From CAZIWX01 sp964543125 (GTDB lineage: Bacteria; Fidelibacterota; UBA8477), in NCBI GenBank assembly GCA_964543125.1, contig CAZIWX010000021.1, positions 1-29,901 of the forward strand: a stretch of 29,901 nucleotides of DNA, in the 5' to 3' direction. Position numbers and translations under genes: made by a program. Shown here in pieces: positions 6,656-15,293 of the stretch (position 1 is the stretch's first letter; every line of letters starts with the position of its first letter). Under the pieces are notes generated by a model that saw only the letters and a program-made list of their open reading frames with translations, searched no databases and was not told the origin of the DNA.

Positions 6656-9032
6656 CCGTTTCTTCATCTTCATTGTCAAATGCCGGATTTTCCAATATTT
6701 CCGGACCAACCAACACTTCCCGGGCCTTGCTACCCGTATTGGGACCCACCACGCCGGCCATTTCCAGCTGATCGATCAACCGGCCGGCCCGGGCGTAGCC
6801 AATTTTCAAGCGCCGCTGTAATAAGCTGACAGACCCCTGCTGATGCGTCACCACCAACCGGTAAGCTTCATCAAACAGGTCATCACGGTCATCTCCATTG
6901 CCACCGAAGAGCCCTCCATCGCTACTGGTGGATTCCCGCACTTCCGGTAAAAATTCTTCCTCGGGTTTGGGTTCGTGGGTAATGTGATCCAGAATGGTTT
7001 CAATTTCTTCCAGTGTGATCAACGCGCAATGCAGGCGTGTGGGTGTAGCTGCTCCGGCGTATTGGAATAACATATCACCCCGCCCTAATAATTTCTCGGC
7101 GCCGTTCTGATCCAGAATGGTACGGGAATCATTTTTCTGCGCTACCTGAAATGCAATTCGCGTGGGAAAATTTGCCTTAATGACACCGGTAATCACATCT
7201 ACCGATGGCCGCTGGGTGGCGATGATAAGGTGAATTCCCACGGCCCGGGCCATTTGGGCCAGGCGTGTGATGGGTTCCTCGACTTCCTTGGCGGCGGTGA
7301 GCATCAGATCGGCTAATTCGTCAATAACCACGACAATATAGGGCAGTGGTTCCATTCCCTCGGTTTCGGCCGCTCGTTCATTATACTGCTCAATATTTCT
7401 AACGGTCGCAGTGGACAGGATTTCATAGCGTTTTTCCATTTCCAATTCCGTGGCCCTGAGGGCCTGGACTGCGTTCTTGGGCTTGGTCAGAACATGTTCG
7501 TCCATTCCTTCACCGGTAATCAAATGATATCCCACTAATTGACGATAGATTGACAACTCCAGCTTTTTAGGATCAATCAAGATAAACTTAACCTGATCCG
7601 GACGTGCCCGGTAAAGCAGTGAAGTAATGATCACATTGATACAGACCGACTTACCCGAACCGGTAGCCCCTGCGATCATCAGATGGGGCATTTTAGCCAA
7701 ATCCGCCACAAATATTTCACCACTGGTTGTCTTTCCCAGCGCAATGGTAAGCAATCTATTTGATTCACTAAATTTTTCCGAATTGATGACGCTCTTGATA
7801 TAGACGATCTCCGGTTTTGGATTGGGTAATTCCACACCCACGGAATTTTTTCCGGGAATCGGTGCAATGATGCGTACCCGGCGCGCTTTCATCACCCGGG
7901 CAATGTCATCGGATAAGCTGGAAATTTTAGCCACGCGGATTCCGGGTCCCGGCTCAATTTCATAACGGGTAATCACCGGACCAGGTGCAATATGGGTTAC
8001 TTTACCCTGGACACCGAAAGAATCCAAGGTTTGTACCAGTAGATCGGCATTGTGCAACAACTCTTCCTTGCTAATGGTGACATCCACCTCGGGGGGTGTA
8101 TCCAACAGGTCACTTGATGGGAGTTTATATTTGCGCCGGGGAACGCGAGGTTTGGATTTATCATAATCCACTTCGTCCTCCACCACCGCTTTTTCTATGG
8201 CAATTTTATCTCCCGAATCCTCAAAATCTCCTTCGGCGCTGGTCTCATCCGGTTCATCGGCTAAACCGATTTCAGACGCTTCAGCACCAGTTTTTAGCGG
8301 TGCTTCAGGTTGTGCTGGTTCAACAGTTTCCGGCGTTTCGGATGCTGCTTCCGTTCCAGCTTCCAGGGATGAAATCGGTTGGGTGGGTTTCTTCGATACG
8401 ATACCGATTGACGGCTTCTCCGGTGGAGGTGTTGGCCGGGCTGCTTTTTTCTGTAAACGCCGTTTACGCTTGTTCGCAAGCCGGGTTTGGATGCTTTGCC
8501 CGGCCGACTCATAAAATTTCTTCCAGGAAAATCCAAACCACCCCTGGATCGTAACGACCATAAGTGCGACAACAATGATAAACGCGCCCCAGACACCAAG
8601 GAAATCTTCCAGGAGTTTATCAATATGAACCGAAAAGATGCCGGTGTGTTGAAACGCCAAGGCCGGACCGTTTTCCACATGGTTCAAAATCATGGCTCCA
8701 AAAATTGAGAGTAGAATAAAAAGTGAAATGGCGTAGCCGGTGAACCGTGCCAGACGCAAATAATCGCGATCCAGTAAAATAGCAACGCCCCAGCCCAGGC
8801 CCAGGATTGGAAATACTAAAGCACCCCAACCGATGAAAACCTTCATGAGAAAATAACTAAGGATGACACCCACATACCCCATCCAGTTATGCATCTGAAT
8901 GCCCGCGCCAATGGTTGGCTCCTCGGTAGGATCGTGGGTAATCAGGCTGATCAGGACCAGTAAACTGACCGCGATGGTGAGAATACCAATGATTTCCCGT
9001 CGTTTTTCATGATATGTGAGCGAAGATTTGAT
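6648..9032 (-). CDS. ftsK: DNA translocase FtsK
   Basis: FtsK anchors at the division septum and pumps chromosome termini so that dimers can be resolved. From the start proposed here the protein has 794 residues: four or five N-terminal membrane helices (about 15-165), an acidic, Pro-rich linker (about 195-300), then the alpha/beta motor with Walker A GATGSGKS (about 455-462), Walker B VVVIDELADLM, and the C-terminal winged-helix gamma domain (DEAYRLVVTHQQGSVSLLQRR). The first in-frame ATG is at 8894, but the 46 codons upstream encode HEKRREIIGIL and a hydrophobic helix ending in THDPTEEP, the standard FtsK first helix. The only sensible initiator there is ATC at 9032, 7 nt after AGGA (9043-9040) and 13 nt after the gcvT stop. 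The product is certain and the start codon is inferred. Confidence 0.93.
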   Translation of the reverse strand: MKSSLTYHEKRREIIGILTIAVSLLVLISLITHDPTEEPTIGAGIQMHNWMGYVGVILSYFLMKVFIGWGALVFPILGLGWGVAILLDRDYLRLARFTGYAISLFILLSIFGAMILNHVENGPALAFQHTGIFSVHIDKLLEDFLGVWGAFIIVVALMVVTIQGWFGFSWKKFYESAGQSIQTRLANKRKRRLQKKAARPTPPPEKPSIGIVSKKPTQPISSLEAGTEAASETPETVEPAQPEAPLKTGAEASEIGLADEPDETSAEGDFEDSGDKIAIEKAVVEDEVDYDKSKPRVPRRKYKLPSSDLLDTPPEVDVTISKEELLHNADLLVQTLDSFGVQGKVTHIAPGPVITRYEIEPGPGIRVAKISSLSDDIARVMKARRVRIIAPIPGKNSVGVELPNPKPEIVYIKSVINSEKFSESNRLLTIALGKTTSGEIFVADLAKMPHLMIAGATGSGKSVCINVIITSLLYRARPDQVKFILIDPKKLELSIYRQLVGYHLITGEGMDEHVLTKPKNAVQALRATELEMEKRYEILSTATVRNIEQYNERAAETEGMEPLPYIVVVIDELADLMLTAAKEVEEPITRLAQMARAVGIHLIIATQRPSVDVITGVIKANFPTRIAFQVAQKNDSRTILDQNGAEKLLGRGDMLFQYAGAATPTRLHCALITLEEIETILDHITHEPKPEEEFLPEVRESTSSDGGLFGGNGDDRDDLFDEAYRLVVTHQQGSVSLLQRRLKIGYARAGRLIDQLEMAGVVGPNTGSKAREVLVGPEILENPAFDNEDEETDE

Positions 9033-9045
9033 CTGGGTTTCCTGG

Positions 9046-10125
9046 TTATTTATTAATAAAAGGTGGTTTGATGATCACCGCCGGCAACCGCTTCCCCCGA
9101 ATATCAATCTCAATTCGAGTACCTGTTTTGAAGTAAGGGCGGTTCACATACCCCATTCCGATGCCCCGGTTTAAAATCGGTGAATGTCCCCCGCTGGTAA
9201 CGGTGCCTACCGGCTGAGCATTTAAGAAAATCGAATAGCCGTGTCTCGGAATCGCCCGTTCCAACATTTTGAAAGCAACCAGGGCTCGCTTAAGGCCGGC
9301 TGATTTTTGATTCACCAGCGCTGATTTCCCTACAAAATCGGGCTTATCCATCTGTGTAATCCACCCCAAACGGGCTTCCAGTGGATTAGTCGTTTCATCG
9401 ATATCGTTACCATATAAACAATACTTCATTTCGAGCCGCAGTGAATCTCGCGCACCCAGTCCGGTTGGCTTCAGGCCAAAGGCCGCACCGGTTTGCATTA
9501 AGGCGTCCCAAAGTCCACGCGAGTATTCCGGAGCATGGTATAATTCAAATCCCAGTTCACCGGTATAACCGGTGCGGGCAATAAGCATGGGTGTGCCGTT
9601 AACTTCAGCCTCAACAAAATGGTAATACGGAATTGTTTTTAAAACAACAGTCGTCAATTTTTGTAAAATATCCCGGGAATTGGGTCCTTGCAGTGCCAAC
9701 AAGGCCGTTGAATCGCTCTTATTCCGCAAGCTGACGGTGAAATTTTTTGCGATAGCTAACAGATGTTGCCAATCTTTTTCGATGTTAGAGGCATTCACCA
9801 CCAGCATGATGGAATCCGCTCGCCGATAAATAAGCAGATCGTCCACAAGACCGCCATTTTCAAAACACATGGCTGAATATTGAGCCTGCCCCACACGCAT
9901 TTTCCGGACATCATTTACGGTTGCGAAATCCACAAACTTTACACAATCGGGACCGGAAACCATGAATTCCCCCATGTGGGAGACATCGAAAAGGCCGGCT
10001 GATTGTCGGACGGCCAAATGTTCGGTAACTATACTTTGGTACTGGAGCGGCATAGCGTAACCGGCAAAATCAACTAACTTGGCGCCCAATTCTACATGTT
10101 TTTGATAAAACGGGGTTCGCTTCAT
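9046..10125 (-). CDS. gcvT: Aminomethyltransferase, glycine cleavage system T protein
   Basis: GcvT moves the methylene group from the aminomethyl-lipoyl H protein to tetrahydrofolate, releasing ammonia. The 359-residue length is normal. Family signatures include MPLQYQSIVTEHLAVRQSAG with FDVSHMGE near the N-terminus, LALQGPNS, IARTGYTGELGFELY (folate-binding region) and GLGARDSLRLEMKYCLYGNDI. The C-terminal GHSPILNRGIGMGYV is also typical. The ATG at 10125 has a GAGG site about 10 nt upstream. No gcvH or gcvP lies in this window, so the complex must be encoded elsewhere. The stop (9048-9046) precedes the proposed ftsK start by 13 nt. gcvT is the first gene after a 150 bp gap and probably leads the gcvT-ftsK-lolA-flippase unit. 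Confidence 0.95.
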   Translation of the reverse strand: MKRTPFYQKHVELGAKLVDFAGYAMPLQYQSIVTEHLAVRQSAGLFDVSHMGEFMVSGPDCVKFVDFATVNDVRKMRVGQAQYSAMCFENGGLVDDLLIYRRADSIMLVVNASNIEKDWQHLLAIAKNFTVSLRNKSDSTALLALQGPNSRDILQKLTTVVLKTIPYYHFVEAEVNGTPMLIARTGYTGELGFELYHAPEYSRGLWDALMQTGAAFGLKPTGLGARDSLRLEMKYCLYGNDIDETTNPLEARLGWITQMDKPDFVGKSALVNQKSAGLKRALVAFKMLERAIPRHGYSIFLNAQPVGTVTSGGHSPILNRGIGMGYVNRPYFKTGTRIEIDIRGKRLPAVIIKPPFINK

Positions 10126-10149
10126 GTAGGATATTCCTCATCAACTGCA

Positions 10150-10178
10150 TAAATATTCAACTTATTCTTCAATAACAA
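10150..10178 (-). promoter_or_regulatory. Possible promoter of gcvT
   Basis: Reading the - strand, TTGTTA (10178-10173) and TATTTA (10155-10150) are separated by 17 bp, giving a leader of about 20 nt before the gcvT ATG. The gap between lutC and gcvT (10126-10277) is one of the larger ones on this strand, consistent with a new transcription unit. I see no glycine riboswitch in it. Confidence 0.4.
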
Positions 10179-10277
10179 ATTCCACTTACTTCCTGATTCT
10201 GTGGAGATTGCAGACATGAGGTAAAGGTAATTCGCCACATCCCTCCTTCCAATGCTTGCTTCATTAAATATCCCAAC

Positions 10278-10751
10278 TCATTCTGAATCCGGGTGGATTA
10301 CAATGATATCCAGCGCCACCGGTCCATGCGCCCCATACACCAGGATTTTTTCAATATCAGCCGTTTTGCTGGGGCCGGTAATTTGGGTGTATCGCAAGGG
10401 CGCTTTTCCAGACGCCAAATATACCTCTAAGGATCGATAAATATCCGCTTCGCGCAGGATGGCAATATGCCGTTTCGGTAGCAGCGATACCAAATGGTCC
10501 GGCCGTGACAGGTCAACAATCACTGAACCGGTATCAGCAATTCCCGCCTGAATTTTGCTAATACCAATATCGGCCCGGGCCATTTCCCGGCGGCTTGGTA
10601 ATTCTCCCGCGCTTGCATCCACCACTTTGTCCACCGGTGTTTTCCGTGTCAACTCAGCTAAGGCAACGGGTAATTGTAATTCAGCAATATGCTGAACAGT
10701 GGCATGCACCGCCTCGGCTTCCTTACGGAATAAATCAAGCAATTTGGTCAT
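10278..10751 (-). CDS. lutC: LUD-domain protein, lactate utilisation protein C
   Basis: A 157-residue LUD-domain protein of the LutC/YkgG type, part of the LutABC iron-sulfur complex that oxidises L-lactate to pyruvate. Recognisable parts are the strand-turn ADIGISKIQAGIADTGSVIVDL (about 61-82) and the C-terminal TGPSKTADIEKILVYGAHGP, both conserved in the family. It is shorter than many LutC proteins (about 220-240 residues) and lacks most of their N-terminal region, though short forms are common. The ATG at 10751 lies inside lutB (17 nt overlap) and has AGGTG just upstream, so its translation is coupled to lutB. A 150 bp gap follows, so it probably ends this operon. Confidence 0.85.
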   Translation of the reverse strand: MTKLLDLFRKEAEAVHATVQHIAELQLPVALAELTRKTPVDKVVDASAGELPSRREMARADIGISKIQAGIADTGSVIVDLSRPDHLVSLLPKRHIAILREADIYRSLEVYLASGKAPLRYTQITGPSKTADIEKILVYGAHGPVALDIIVIHPDSE

Positions 10752-12093
10752 TTTTCACCTGGTCCAGGAAGGTTTGTCTGGCAAGACGGGGAAGTTTCCG
10801 CTGAGAATTCCCCCACCGCAGACGCAGTGGAATCAGTTTGGCAATTGATCGGGCAAATTGGAATAATCCGGCATGACGCATAAAAAATGACCAGCTTTTC
10901 CAAACCAGGTGTTCTATTGGTTTGCGATAGGACTTATCCGCCACTACGTCGCGCCGCGTTTGAACCAATAATTCGGGAAGAGGGATTTTAACCGGACAAA
11001 TATCGGCGCAAGCGCCGCATAATGAACTGGCGAAGGCGTGCCCGGGTGCGGAATCCGGCGCTGTTAAGCCCGGCGTTAATACGGCTCCCATGGGGCCCGG
11101 ATAAACCGACCCATAAGCATGACCACCCCCGCGATTGAAAACGGGGCAGACATTCAGGCAGGCGCCGCAGCGAATGCAGGCCAGCATCTCCCATTTATCT
11201 GAATTCAGCAGGTCACGGCGCCCCGCATTCAATAAAATGACAATCATCCGTTCCGGACCGCCTGCGATCCCCGGTGTCAGCGCGGAAACATATCCGGCCA
11301 TTTTCTGGCCGGTGGCACTGGTGGGCAATAAGCGCATCAGGTTAGCGAATTCTTTTTGAGTGGGAACCACTTTTTCGATGCCGGTAATGGCAATATGGAT
11401 TTTCGGCAGGACGGTGGAAAGCCTGATATTAGCTTCATTTTCAACCAGAATCACCTGCCCGGTTTCGGCAATTAATAAATTCGCTCCGGAAATACCCGCA
11501 TCGGCCTTGAGATATTTTTCGCGTAAAAAACGACGTGCATATTGGGTGAGTTTCTCGGGGTCCTCGGAATACTCGACCTTTAGTTTGTCCTGGAACAATT
11601 GAGCAATCTGCACCCGATTCTTGTGGATCGCCGGGGCGGTGATATGGGTGGGATGCTCACCGGCCAATTGGATAATGAATTCGCCCAAATCCGTTTCCCA
11701 TGTCTCAATCATCTGCTGATTCAGGTACCCGGCCAATTCCAATTCTTCCGTCACCATGGATTTAGCTTTAACCACGGTTTTGCACCGGGAAGATCGGAGT
11801 ATATCCAAGATTTGTTTACGGGCTTCACCGATTGTCTTCGCTTGGAGGACTTCACCACCCAGCTTGGTAAAATTCGCGGTAAATTGATTTAAGTAACGAT
11901 CCAGGTGCAGAAGTGTGTTACGGCGGCTTCGGGAGCCGGCTGTACGCCAACTTTCCCAGTCAGGAGATTGTTGAACGATATTCGCTCGTTTTCCCAAGGA
12001 GTGTTTGGTGGCTTTACCAATATTTTTTAACAGAACAACATCTTGAAGTGCTTCGGAAAAATTCTCTTTGATTGCGTTTGGATCAAATTTCAT
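10735..12093 (-). CDS. lutB: Iron-sulfur lactate utilisation protein B
   Basis: A 452-residue LutB-type protein with an N-terminal LUD domain (about 60-290) followed by an iron-sulfur domain. The cysteines are C306, C309, C312 and C316 in ACIRCGACLNVCPVF, then C359, C362 and C366 in LCGACADICPVKI, the pattern of two [4Fe-4S] clusters in this family. GGGHAYGSVYPGPMGAVLTP between them is diagnostic of LutB. The protein passes electrons during lactate oxidation with LutA and LutC. It follows lutA after 6 nt and overlaps lutC by 17 nt. The C-terminal tail (about 385-452) is rich in basic residues, as in homologues. Confidence 0.93.
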   Translation of the reverse strand: MKFDPNAIKENFSEALQDVVLLKNIGKATKHSLGKRANIVQQSPDWESWRTAGSRSRRNTLLHLDRYLNQFTANFTKLGGEVLQAKTIGEARKQILDILRSSRCKTVVKAKSMVTEELELAGYLNQQMIETWETDLGEFIIQLAGEHPTHITAPAIHKNRVQIAQLFQDKLKVEYSEDPEKLTQYARRFLREKYLKADAGISGANLLIAETGQVILVENEANIRLSTVLPKIHIAITGIEKVVPTQKEFANLMRLLPTSATGQKMAGYVSALTPGIAGGPERMIVILLNAGRRDLLNSDKWEMLACIRCGACLNVCPVFNRGGGHAYGSVYPGPMGAVLTPGLTAPDSAPGHAFASSLCGACADICPVKIPLPELLVQTRRDVVADKSYRKPIEHLVWKSWSFFMRHAGLFQFARSIAKLIPLRLRWGNSQRKLPRLARQTFLDQVKNDQIA

Positions 12094-12099
12094 AATAAT

Positions 12100-12819
12100 C
12101 TATGGCACCGTAACCGGGCTGCTCAGCAGTGATTCCCCCAGTAATTCCACCACGTGGCGCGCTTTAAGTTCGATTCCCAGACCTTCCGCGGTCGACTGAA
12201 GATTCATCATACAACCACTATCCAAGCTTACCACTTCAGTTATTCCCGTGGCTTGGAGCGTCCGGACCTTTTGCCGCGCCATATCCAGTGAAAGCTCAGG
12301 TAATTTCACCGAAAATATCCCGCCGAATCCACAACACGCTTGATTGTCGTCTAATTCGATCACTTTTAAATCGGGAATCCGCGCCAGCATTTCCCGGGGC
12401 TCTTTTCCCAACCGTAATTCTCGTAACGCATGACATGCTTCGTGAAGCACCACTTTTTTAGGATTTGGACGAAACTTCAACGTCGGTCCGTAGTGATATA
12501 GAAATTCCACAATTTCAAAAATCCGGATGTTTTCATCGAATTCCAGGCCTAATTCAGCATAGTGATTTTTCAGCATGGAAATACAGGAGCCGGAAGGCCC
12601 CACAATTACTTCGGCATCCTGAAAAATTCGTTTGAATTGAACCGCGACACGGCGGGCTTCATCCCAATAGCCGGAGTTGAACGCCGGCTGTCCGCAGCAG
12701 GTCTGGTTGGTTGGAATAATGACTTCATGCCCGGCAGCTCGTAACAGCGTTAAACTTGCCCCAGCGGCTTGCGGTGTAAATTGGTTAACCAAACAAGGGA
12801 CGAAAAGGTGGACTTTCAA
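12100..12819 (-). CDS. lutA: CCG-domain lactate utilisation protein A
   Basis: A 239-residue protein with two cysteine-rich CCG domains. The first has TNQTCCGQPAFNSGY and GPSGSC, the second HEACHALREL, DNQACCGFGGIFS and DSGCMMN. These bind iron-sulfur cofactors, as in heterodisulfide reductase and glycolate oxidase subunits. Together with LutB and LutC it oxidises lactate. I chose the TTG at 12819, which gives MKVHLFVPCLVNQF, the standard N-terminus of the family, 20 nt after the upstream stop. An in-frame TTG at 12855 would add 12 non-conserved residues and overlap the NusG-like gene. The family is also found as GlcF-like or Hdr-like subunits, but the LutB/LutC neighbours settle the role. 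Confidence 0.9.
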   Translation of the reverse strand: MKVHLFVPCLVNQFTPQAAGASLTLLRAAGHEVIIPTNQTCCGQPAFNSGYWDEARRVAVQFKRIFQDAEVIVGPSGSCISMLKNHYAELGLEFDENIRIFEIVEFLYHYGPTLKFRPNPKKVVLHEACHALRELRLGKEPREMLARIPDLKVIELDDNQACCGFGGIFSVKLPELSLDMARQKVRTLQATGITEVVSLDSGCMMNLQSTAEGLGIELKARHVVELLGESLLSSPVTVP

Positions 12820-12839
12820 AACAGGTACGTACTCAGGAT

Positions 12840-13418
12840 TTAATGGCGCCGCCAATAACCGGATGTACTGGTCATGGCCAGTGTATCTTCCTCCAGTTCA
12901 TCGGGTTTCAGCACTTTGATATCACCACGGTTCACTTCAACTGAAAACGCCAAATTAATATTATCCAAGCAGAGGATCAGCCGATTCGAACCACCCACCC
13001 GCTGAACAATTCCCCGGCTCCCCCGGAATGGTCCGGAAATAAGTTCAACATATTCTCCTACCGACACATAATTCTCGGGTTGCAGGGTTTCCGGGTGTTC
13101 CAACATGATCCGGAGGGTGTCAATCTGCTGATCGGGAATAGGCGCCCATTTACCGGCAAATCTTAAAATGTTCAGGACACCGGGGGTTTCCACCACCGGC
13201 ATTCGATCCTGAAGCGCAATTCGACAAAAAATATAGCCCCTGATCAACGGTTCCTGGACCGTCTTTTTCCGATCACTCCATTGCTTGATTCGAGTAACGA
13301 GAGGCGCAAATACTTCAATACCCTTCTGATCGAGTCGATCGTAGACTTTCTTCTCATGCCGGGCTTGCACATAAAAGGCATACCAGTACGGCGTGGTTTG
13401 CAGGTCATCTTTTATCAT
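12840..13418 (-). CDS. NusG-family transcription antitermination protein (specialised paralogue)
   Basis: A 192-residue protein with an N-terminal NGN domain (about 10-105: PYWYAFYVQARHEKKVYDRL, then APLVTRIKQWSDRKKTVQEPLIRGYIFCRI, then TPGVLNILRF) and a C-terminal KOW domain (about 120-175: VSVGEYVELISGPFRGSRGIVQRVGG). NusG-like proteins bind RNA polymerase and the KOW partner to keep transcription going. The wording 'YWYAFYVQARHEKKV...GYIFCRI' matches the UpxY/RfaH-like branch rather than housekeeping NusG, which normally sits beside secE and rplK. I chose ATG 13418, which overlaps ruvA by 14 nt and begins just before the NGN domain. An in-frame ATG at 13460 adds 14 residues read from within ruvA. 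It lies in the yebC-ruvC-ruvA-lutABC run, not beside polysaccharide genes. Confidence 0.85.
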   Translation of the reverse strand: MIKDDLQTTPYWYAFYVQARHEKKVYDRLDQKGIEVFAPLVTRIKQWSDRKKTVQEPLIRGYIFCRIALQDRMPVVETPGVLNILRFAGKWAPIPDQQIDTLRIMLEHPETLQPENYVSVGEYVELISGPFRGSRGIVQRVGGSNRLILCLDNINLAFSVEVNRGDIKVLKPDELEEDTLAMTSTSGYWRRH

Positions 13419-14010
13419 AGTGAAGCGCCTTTTTAATGATGTCCTGAGCCGAAAGAGCATCAGCCGAATTTAGTTTTAATCGAGCAATCATGGAGTGAGC
13501 CACGGTGCGGCTATAACCCAGTGCAACCAACGCCAGGACGGCCTCATTCTCAACCGAGCTCAAACCAGCCGTGGCCGTAGCGAATTCTCCCCCGGTGCTA
13601 AAATCCATTTTTTCAAACTTTGTTTTCAATTCGGCGATCAAGCGCCGGGCGGTGGCCTTACCGACTCCGGGTAGTGTCGACAGAGACTGCTCATCTTCGG
13701 CCAGAATCATTCGCTGAAGATCCCGGGGTAATCCACCTGAAAGAATGTTTGAAGCCGCTTTGGGGCCGATTTTAGAAACATTCAGCAACTCATGGAATAC
13801 ACCCCGCTCTTGTTCAGTGTAAAATCCGAATAATTCCAGAATGTCCTCCCGCACATGCAAATAGGTATACAGCTTTACGGTTGTTTTAAGTCCCGGCAGC
13901 GCCTGGTAAGTGGTGGCGGTTATGCGAAGTTTGTATCCGACGCCCTGAATATCCAGAATAGCCCGATCAGGTAATTTTTGAACCAAAACGCCTTGAATAT
14001 AATCATACAT
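13405..14010 (-). CDS. ruvA: Holliday junction DNA helicase subunit RuvA
   Basis: RuvA tetramers bind Holliday junctions and load the RuvB motor. The 201-residue length is normal. The OB-fold N-terminal domain (1-62, MYDYIQGVLVQK, LDIQGVGYKL) is followed by the helix-hairpin-helix region (about 70-135, LLNVSKIGPKAASNILS and LSTLPGVGKATARRLIAELK) and a C-terminal UBA-like domain (about 155-201) that contacts RuvB. The ATG at 14010 gives the standard start. The gene is 6 nt from ruvC and overlaps the NusG-like gene by 14 nt. ruvB is not in the window. Confidence 0.96.
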   Translation of the reverse strand: MYDYIQGVLVQKLPDRAILDIQGVGYKLRITATTYQALPGLKTTVKLYTYLHVREDILELFGFYTEQERGVFHELLNVSKIGPKAASNILSGGLPRDLQRMILAEDEQSLSTLPGVGKATARRLIAELKTKFEKMDFSTGGEFATATAGLSSVENEAVLALVALGYSRTVAHSMIARLKLNSADALSAQDIIKKALHYDKR

Positions 14011-14016
14011 GAGATT

Positions 14017-14502
14017 TTACCTTAGGGCTTGAAATTTTGCATTCAAGGCATGACACAGGGCAATGGCCAAAGCATCCGACGCATCGAACGGTGTGGGTGG
14101 AGCTTTCAACCCCAGCAGCCGTTGGACCATGAACTGGACCTGTTCCTTGGTAGCCGCGCCGTTGCCGGTAATCGATGATTTCACTTTCCGGGCGGCATAC
14201 TCAAATACAGGCAGACCAGCCTGGCGTCCACATACCATGGCTGCTCCACGCACATGCCCCATGACCAGGGCGGTGCGTGCATTGGCGCCATAAAATGCCT
14301 CTTCAATGGAAAGGACATCCGGCTCAAACACCTTGATTTTCTCCATCAATCCGGAGTACAAAAATTCAAGTCTCTTAGCCAGCGAATCAGAAGGACGGGG
14401 TTTGATCACGGCAAAATCGACAAGTATAAAACTGTTGTTTTCATAATCTACCAAACCCGTTCCCATAATGCGCAAGCCGGGGTCAACGCCAAGTATGCGC
14501 AG
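14017..14502 (-). CDS. ruvC: Crossover junction endodeoxyribonuclease RuvC
   Basis: RuvC cuts Holliday junctions after branch migration by RuvAB. From the start proposed here it has 161 residues. The acidic catalytic residues are Asp7 (in ILGVDPGLR), Glu67 (VLSIEEAFY), Asp140 and Asp143 (PFDASDALAIA). The first ATG/TTG-type codon in the frame is a TTG at 14475, but this would start after Asp7 and delete the first catalytic residue. The codon in the expected initiator position is CTG at 14502, and GGAG (14513-14510) lies exactly 7 nt upstream. CTG is therefore the likely start, one base after the yebC stop. Product certain, start codon inferred from motif and ribosome binding site. Confidence 0.93.
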   Translation of the reverse strand: MRILGVDPGLRIMGTGLVDYENNSFILVDFAVIKPRPSDSLAKRLEFLYSGLMEKIKVFEPDVLSIEEAFYGANARTALVMGHVRGAAMVCGRQAGLPVFEYAARKVKSSITGNGAATKEQVQFMVQRLLGLKAPPTPFDASDALAIALCHALNAKFQALR

Positions 14503-14503
14503 C

Positions 14504-15253
14504 TTATAACTCCAGATCGGCCAGCATCTCGTCCGTAAAATCTACACTGGCCGAAACATTTTGGACGTCATCGTGATCTTCCAAAGCTTCGATAAGCTTT
14601 AAGACGGACGGAAGGTCATTTTGGCTGATTTCAGTAAAATTATTGGGAATCTTTTGTATTTCTGCATTTTTTACAACATAACCGGCTTCGGATAATTTTG
14701 CGCTGACCGTATGGAGATCGTTCATGGCCGTGGTAATTTCAAAAACATTATCGTCATGGCTCAGGTCTTCGGCACCGGCCTCCAGAATTGTCAGCATGAG
14801 TTCATCTTCATCAACATTTTCATCGGTAATAGTGATAATGCCTTTAGTATCGAACATCCAGGCCACTGAACCCGACCCCCCGAGATTACCACCATGCTTG
14901 GTGAGCATGTAGCGGATTTCACTGACGGTCCGGTTTTTATTATCGGTCATAACTTCGATCAGCATGGCGACGCCACCGGGTGCGTAGGCTTCATAGGTCA
15001 ATTCTTCATAGGTGACACCTTCTAGTTCCCCGGTGCCTTTTTTAAGCGCCCGCTCAATATTAGCAGCGGGCATATTGGCGCCCCGGGCTGCCAGAATGGC
15101 TGTGCGAAGTCTGGGATTGGCTGAGTCATCGCCACCACCGACACGAGCCGCCACCGTGATTTCCTTGGCTAATTTGGTGAATATTTTTCCACGTTCAGCA
15201 TCGATCACAGCTTTTTTACGCTTGATTGTCGACCATTTGCTATGTCCTGACAT
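14504..15253 (-). CDS. yebC: YebC/PmpR-family regulatory protein (TACO1-like)
   Basis: A 249-residue protein with the invariant N-terminus MSGHSKWSTIKRKKAV and the helical region ANMPAANIERALKKGTGE. The rest is the usual acidic three-domain body: YEELTYEAYAPGGVAMLIE, then HGGNLGGSGSVAWMF, then VDFTDEMLADLEL at the end. Members act as DNA-binding regulators or as factors that help ribosomes pass proline stretches. The sequence does not decide between them. The order yebC-ruvC-ruvA is widely conserved in bacteria. The ATG at 15253 is preceded by GAGGG about 10 nt upstream, and the stop is immediately followed by ruvC. Confidence 0.95.
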   Translation of the reverse strand: MSGHSKWSTIKRKKAVIDAERGKIFTKLAKEITVAARVGGGDDSANPRLRTAILAARGANMPAANIERALKKGTGELEGVTYEELTYEAYAPGGVAMLIEVMTDNKNRTVSEIRYMLTKHGGNLGGSGSVAWMFDTKGIITITDENVDEDELMLTILEAGAEDLSHDDNVFEITTAMNDLHTVSAKLSEAGYVVKNAEIQKIPNNFTEISQNDLPSVLKLIEALEDHDDVQNVSASVDFTDEMLADLEL

Positions 15254-15293
15254 ACAGGTTTAACCCTCGCTCACTAAGGTGTCTGGATAGTAC

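Noticed and set aside
8096..8554. + strand open frames (152 and 105 codons) opposite ftsK
   Set aside because: They mirror the low-complexity linker of FtsK, and their composition follows from its Pro/Glu/Ala codons.
10126..10277. Glycine riboswitch upstream of gcvT
   Set aside because: I found no conserved aptamer core and the predicted leader is too short; only a possible promoter is supported.
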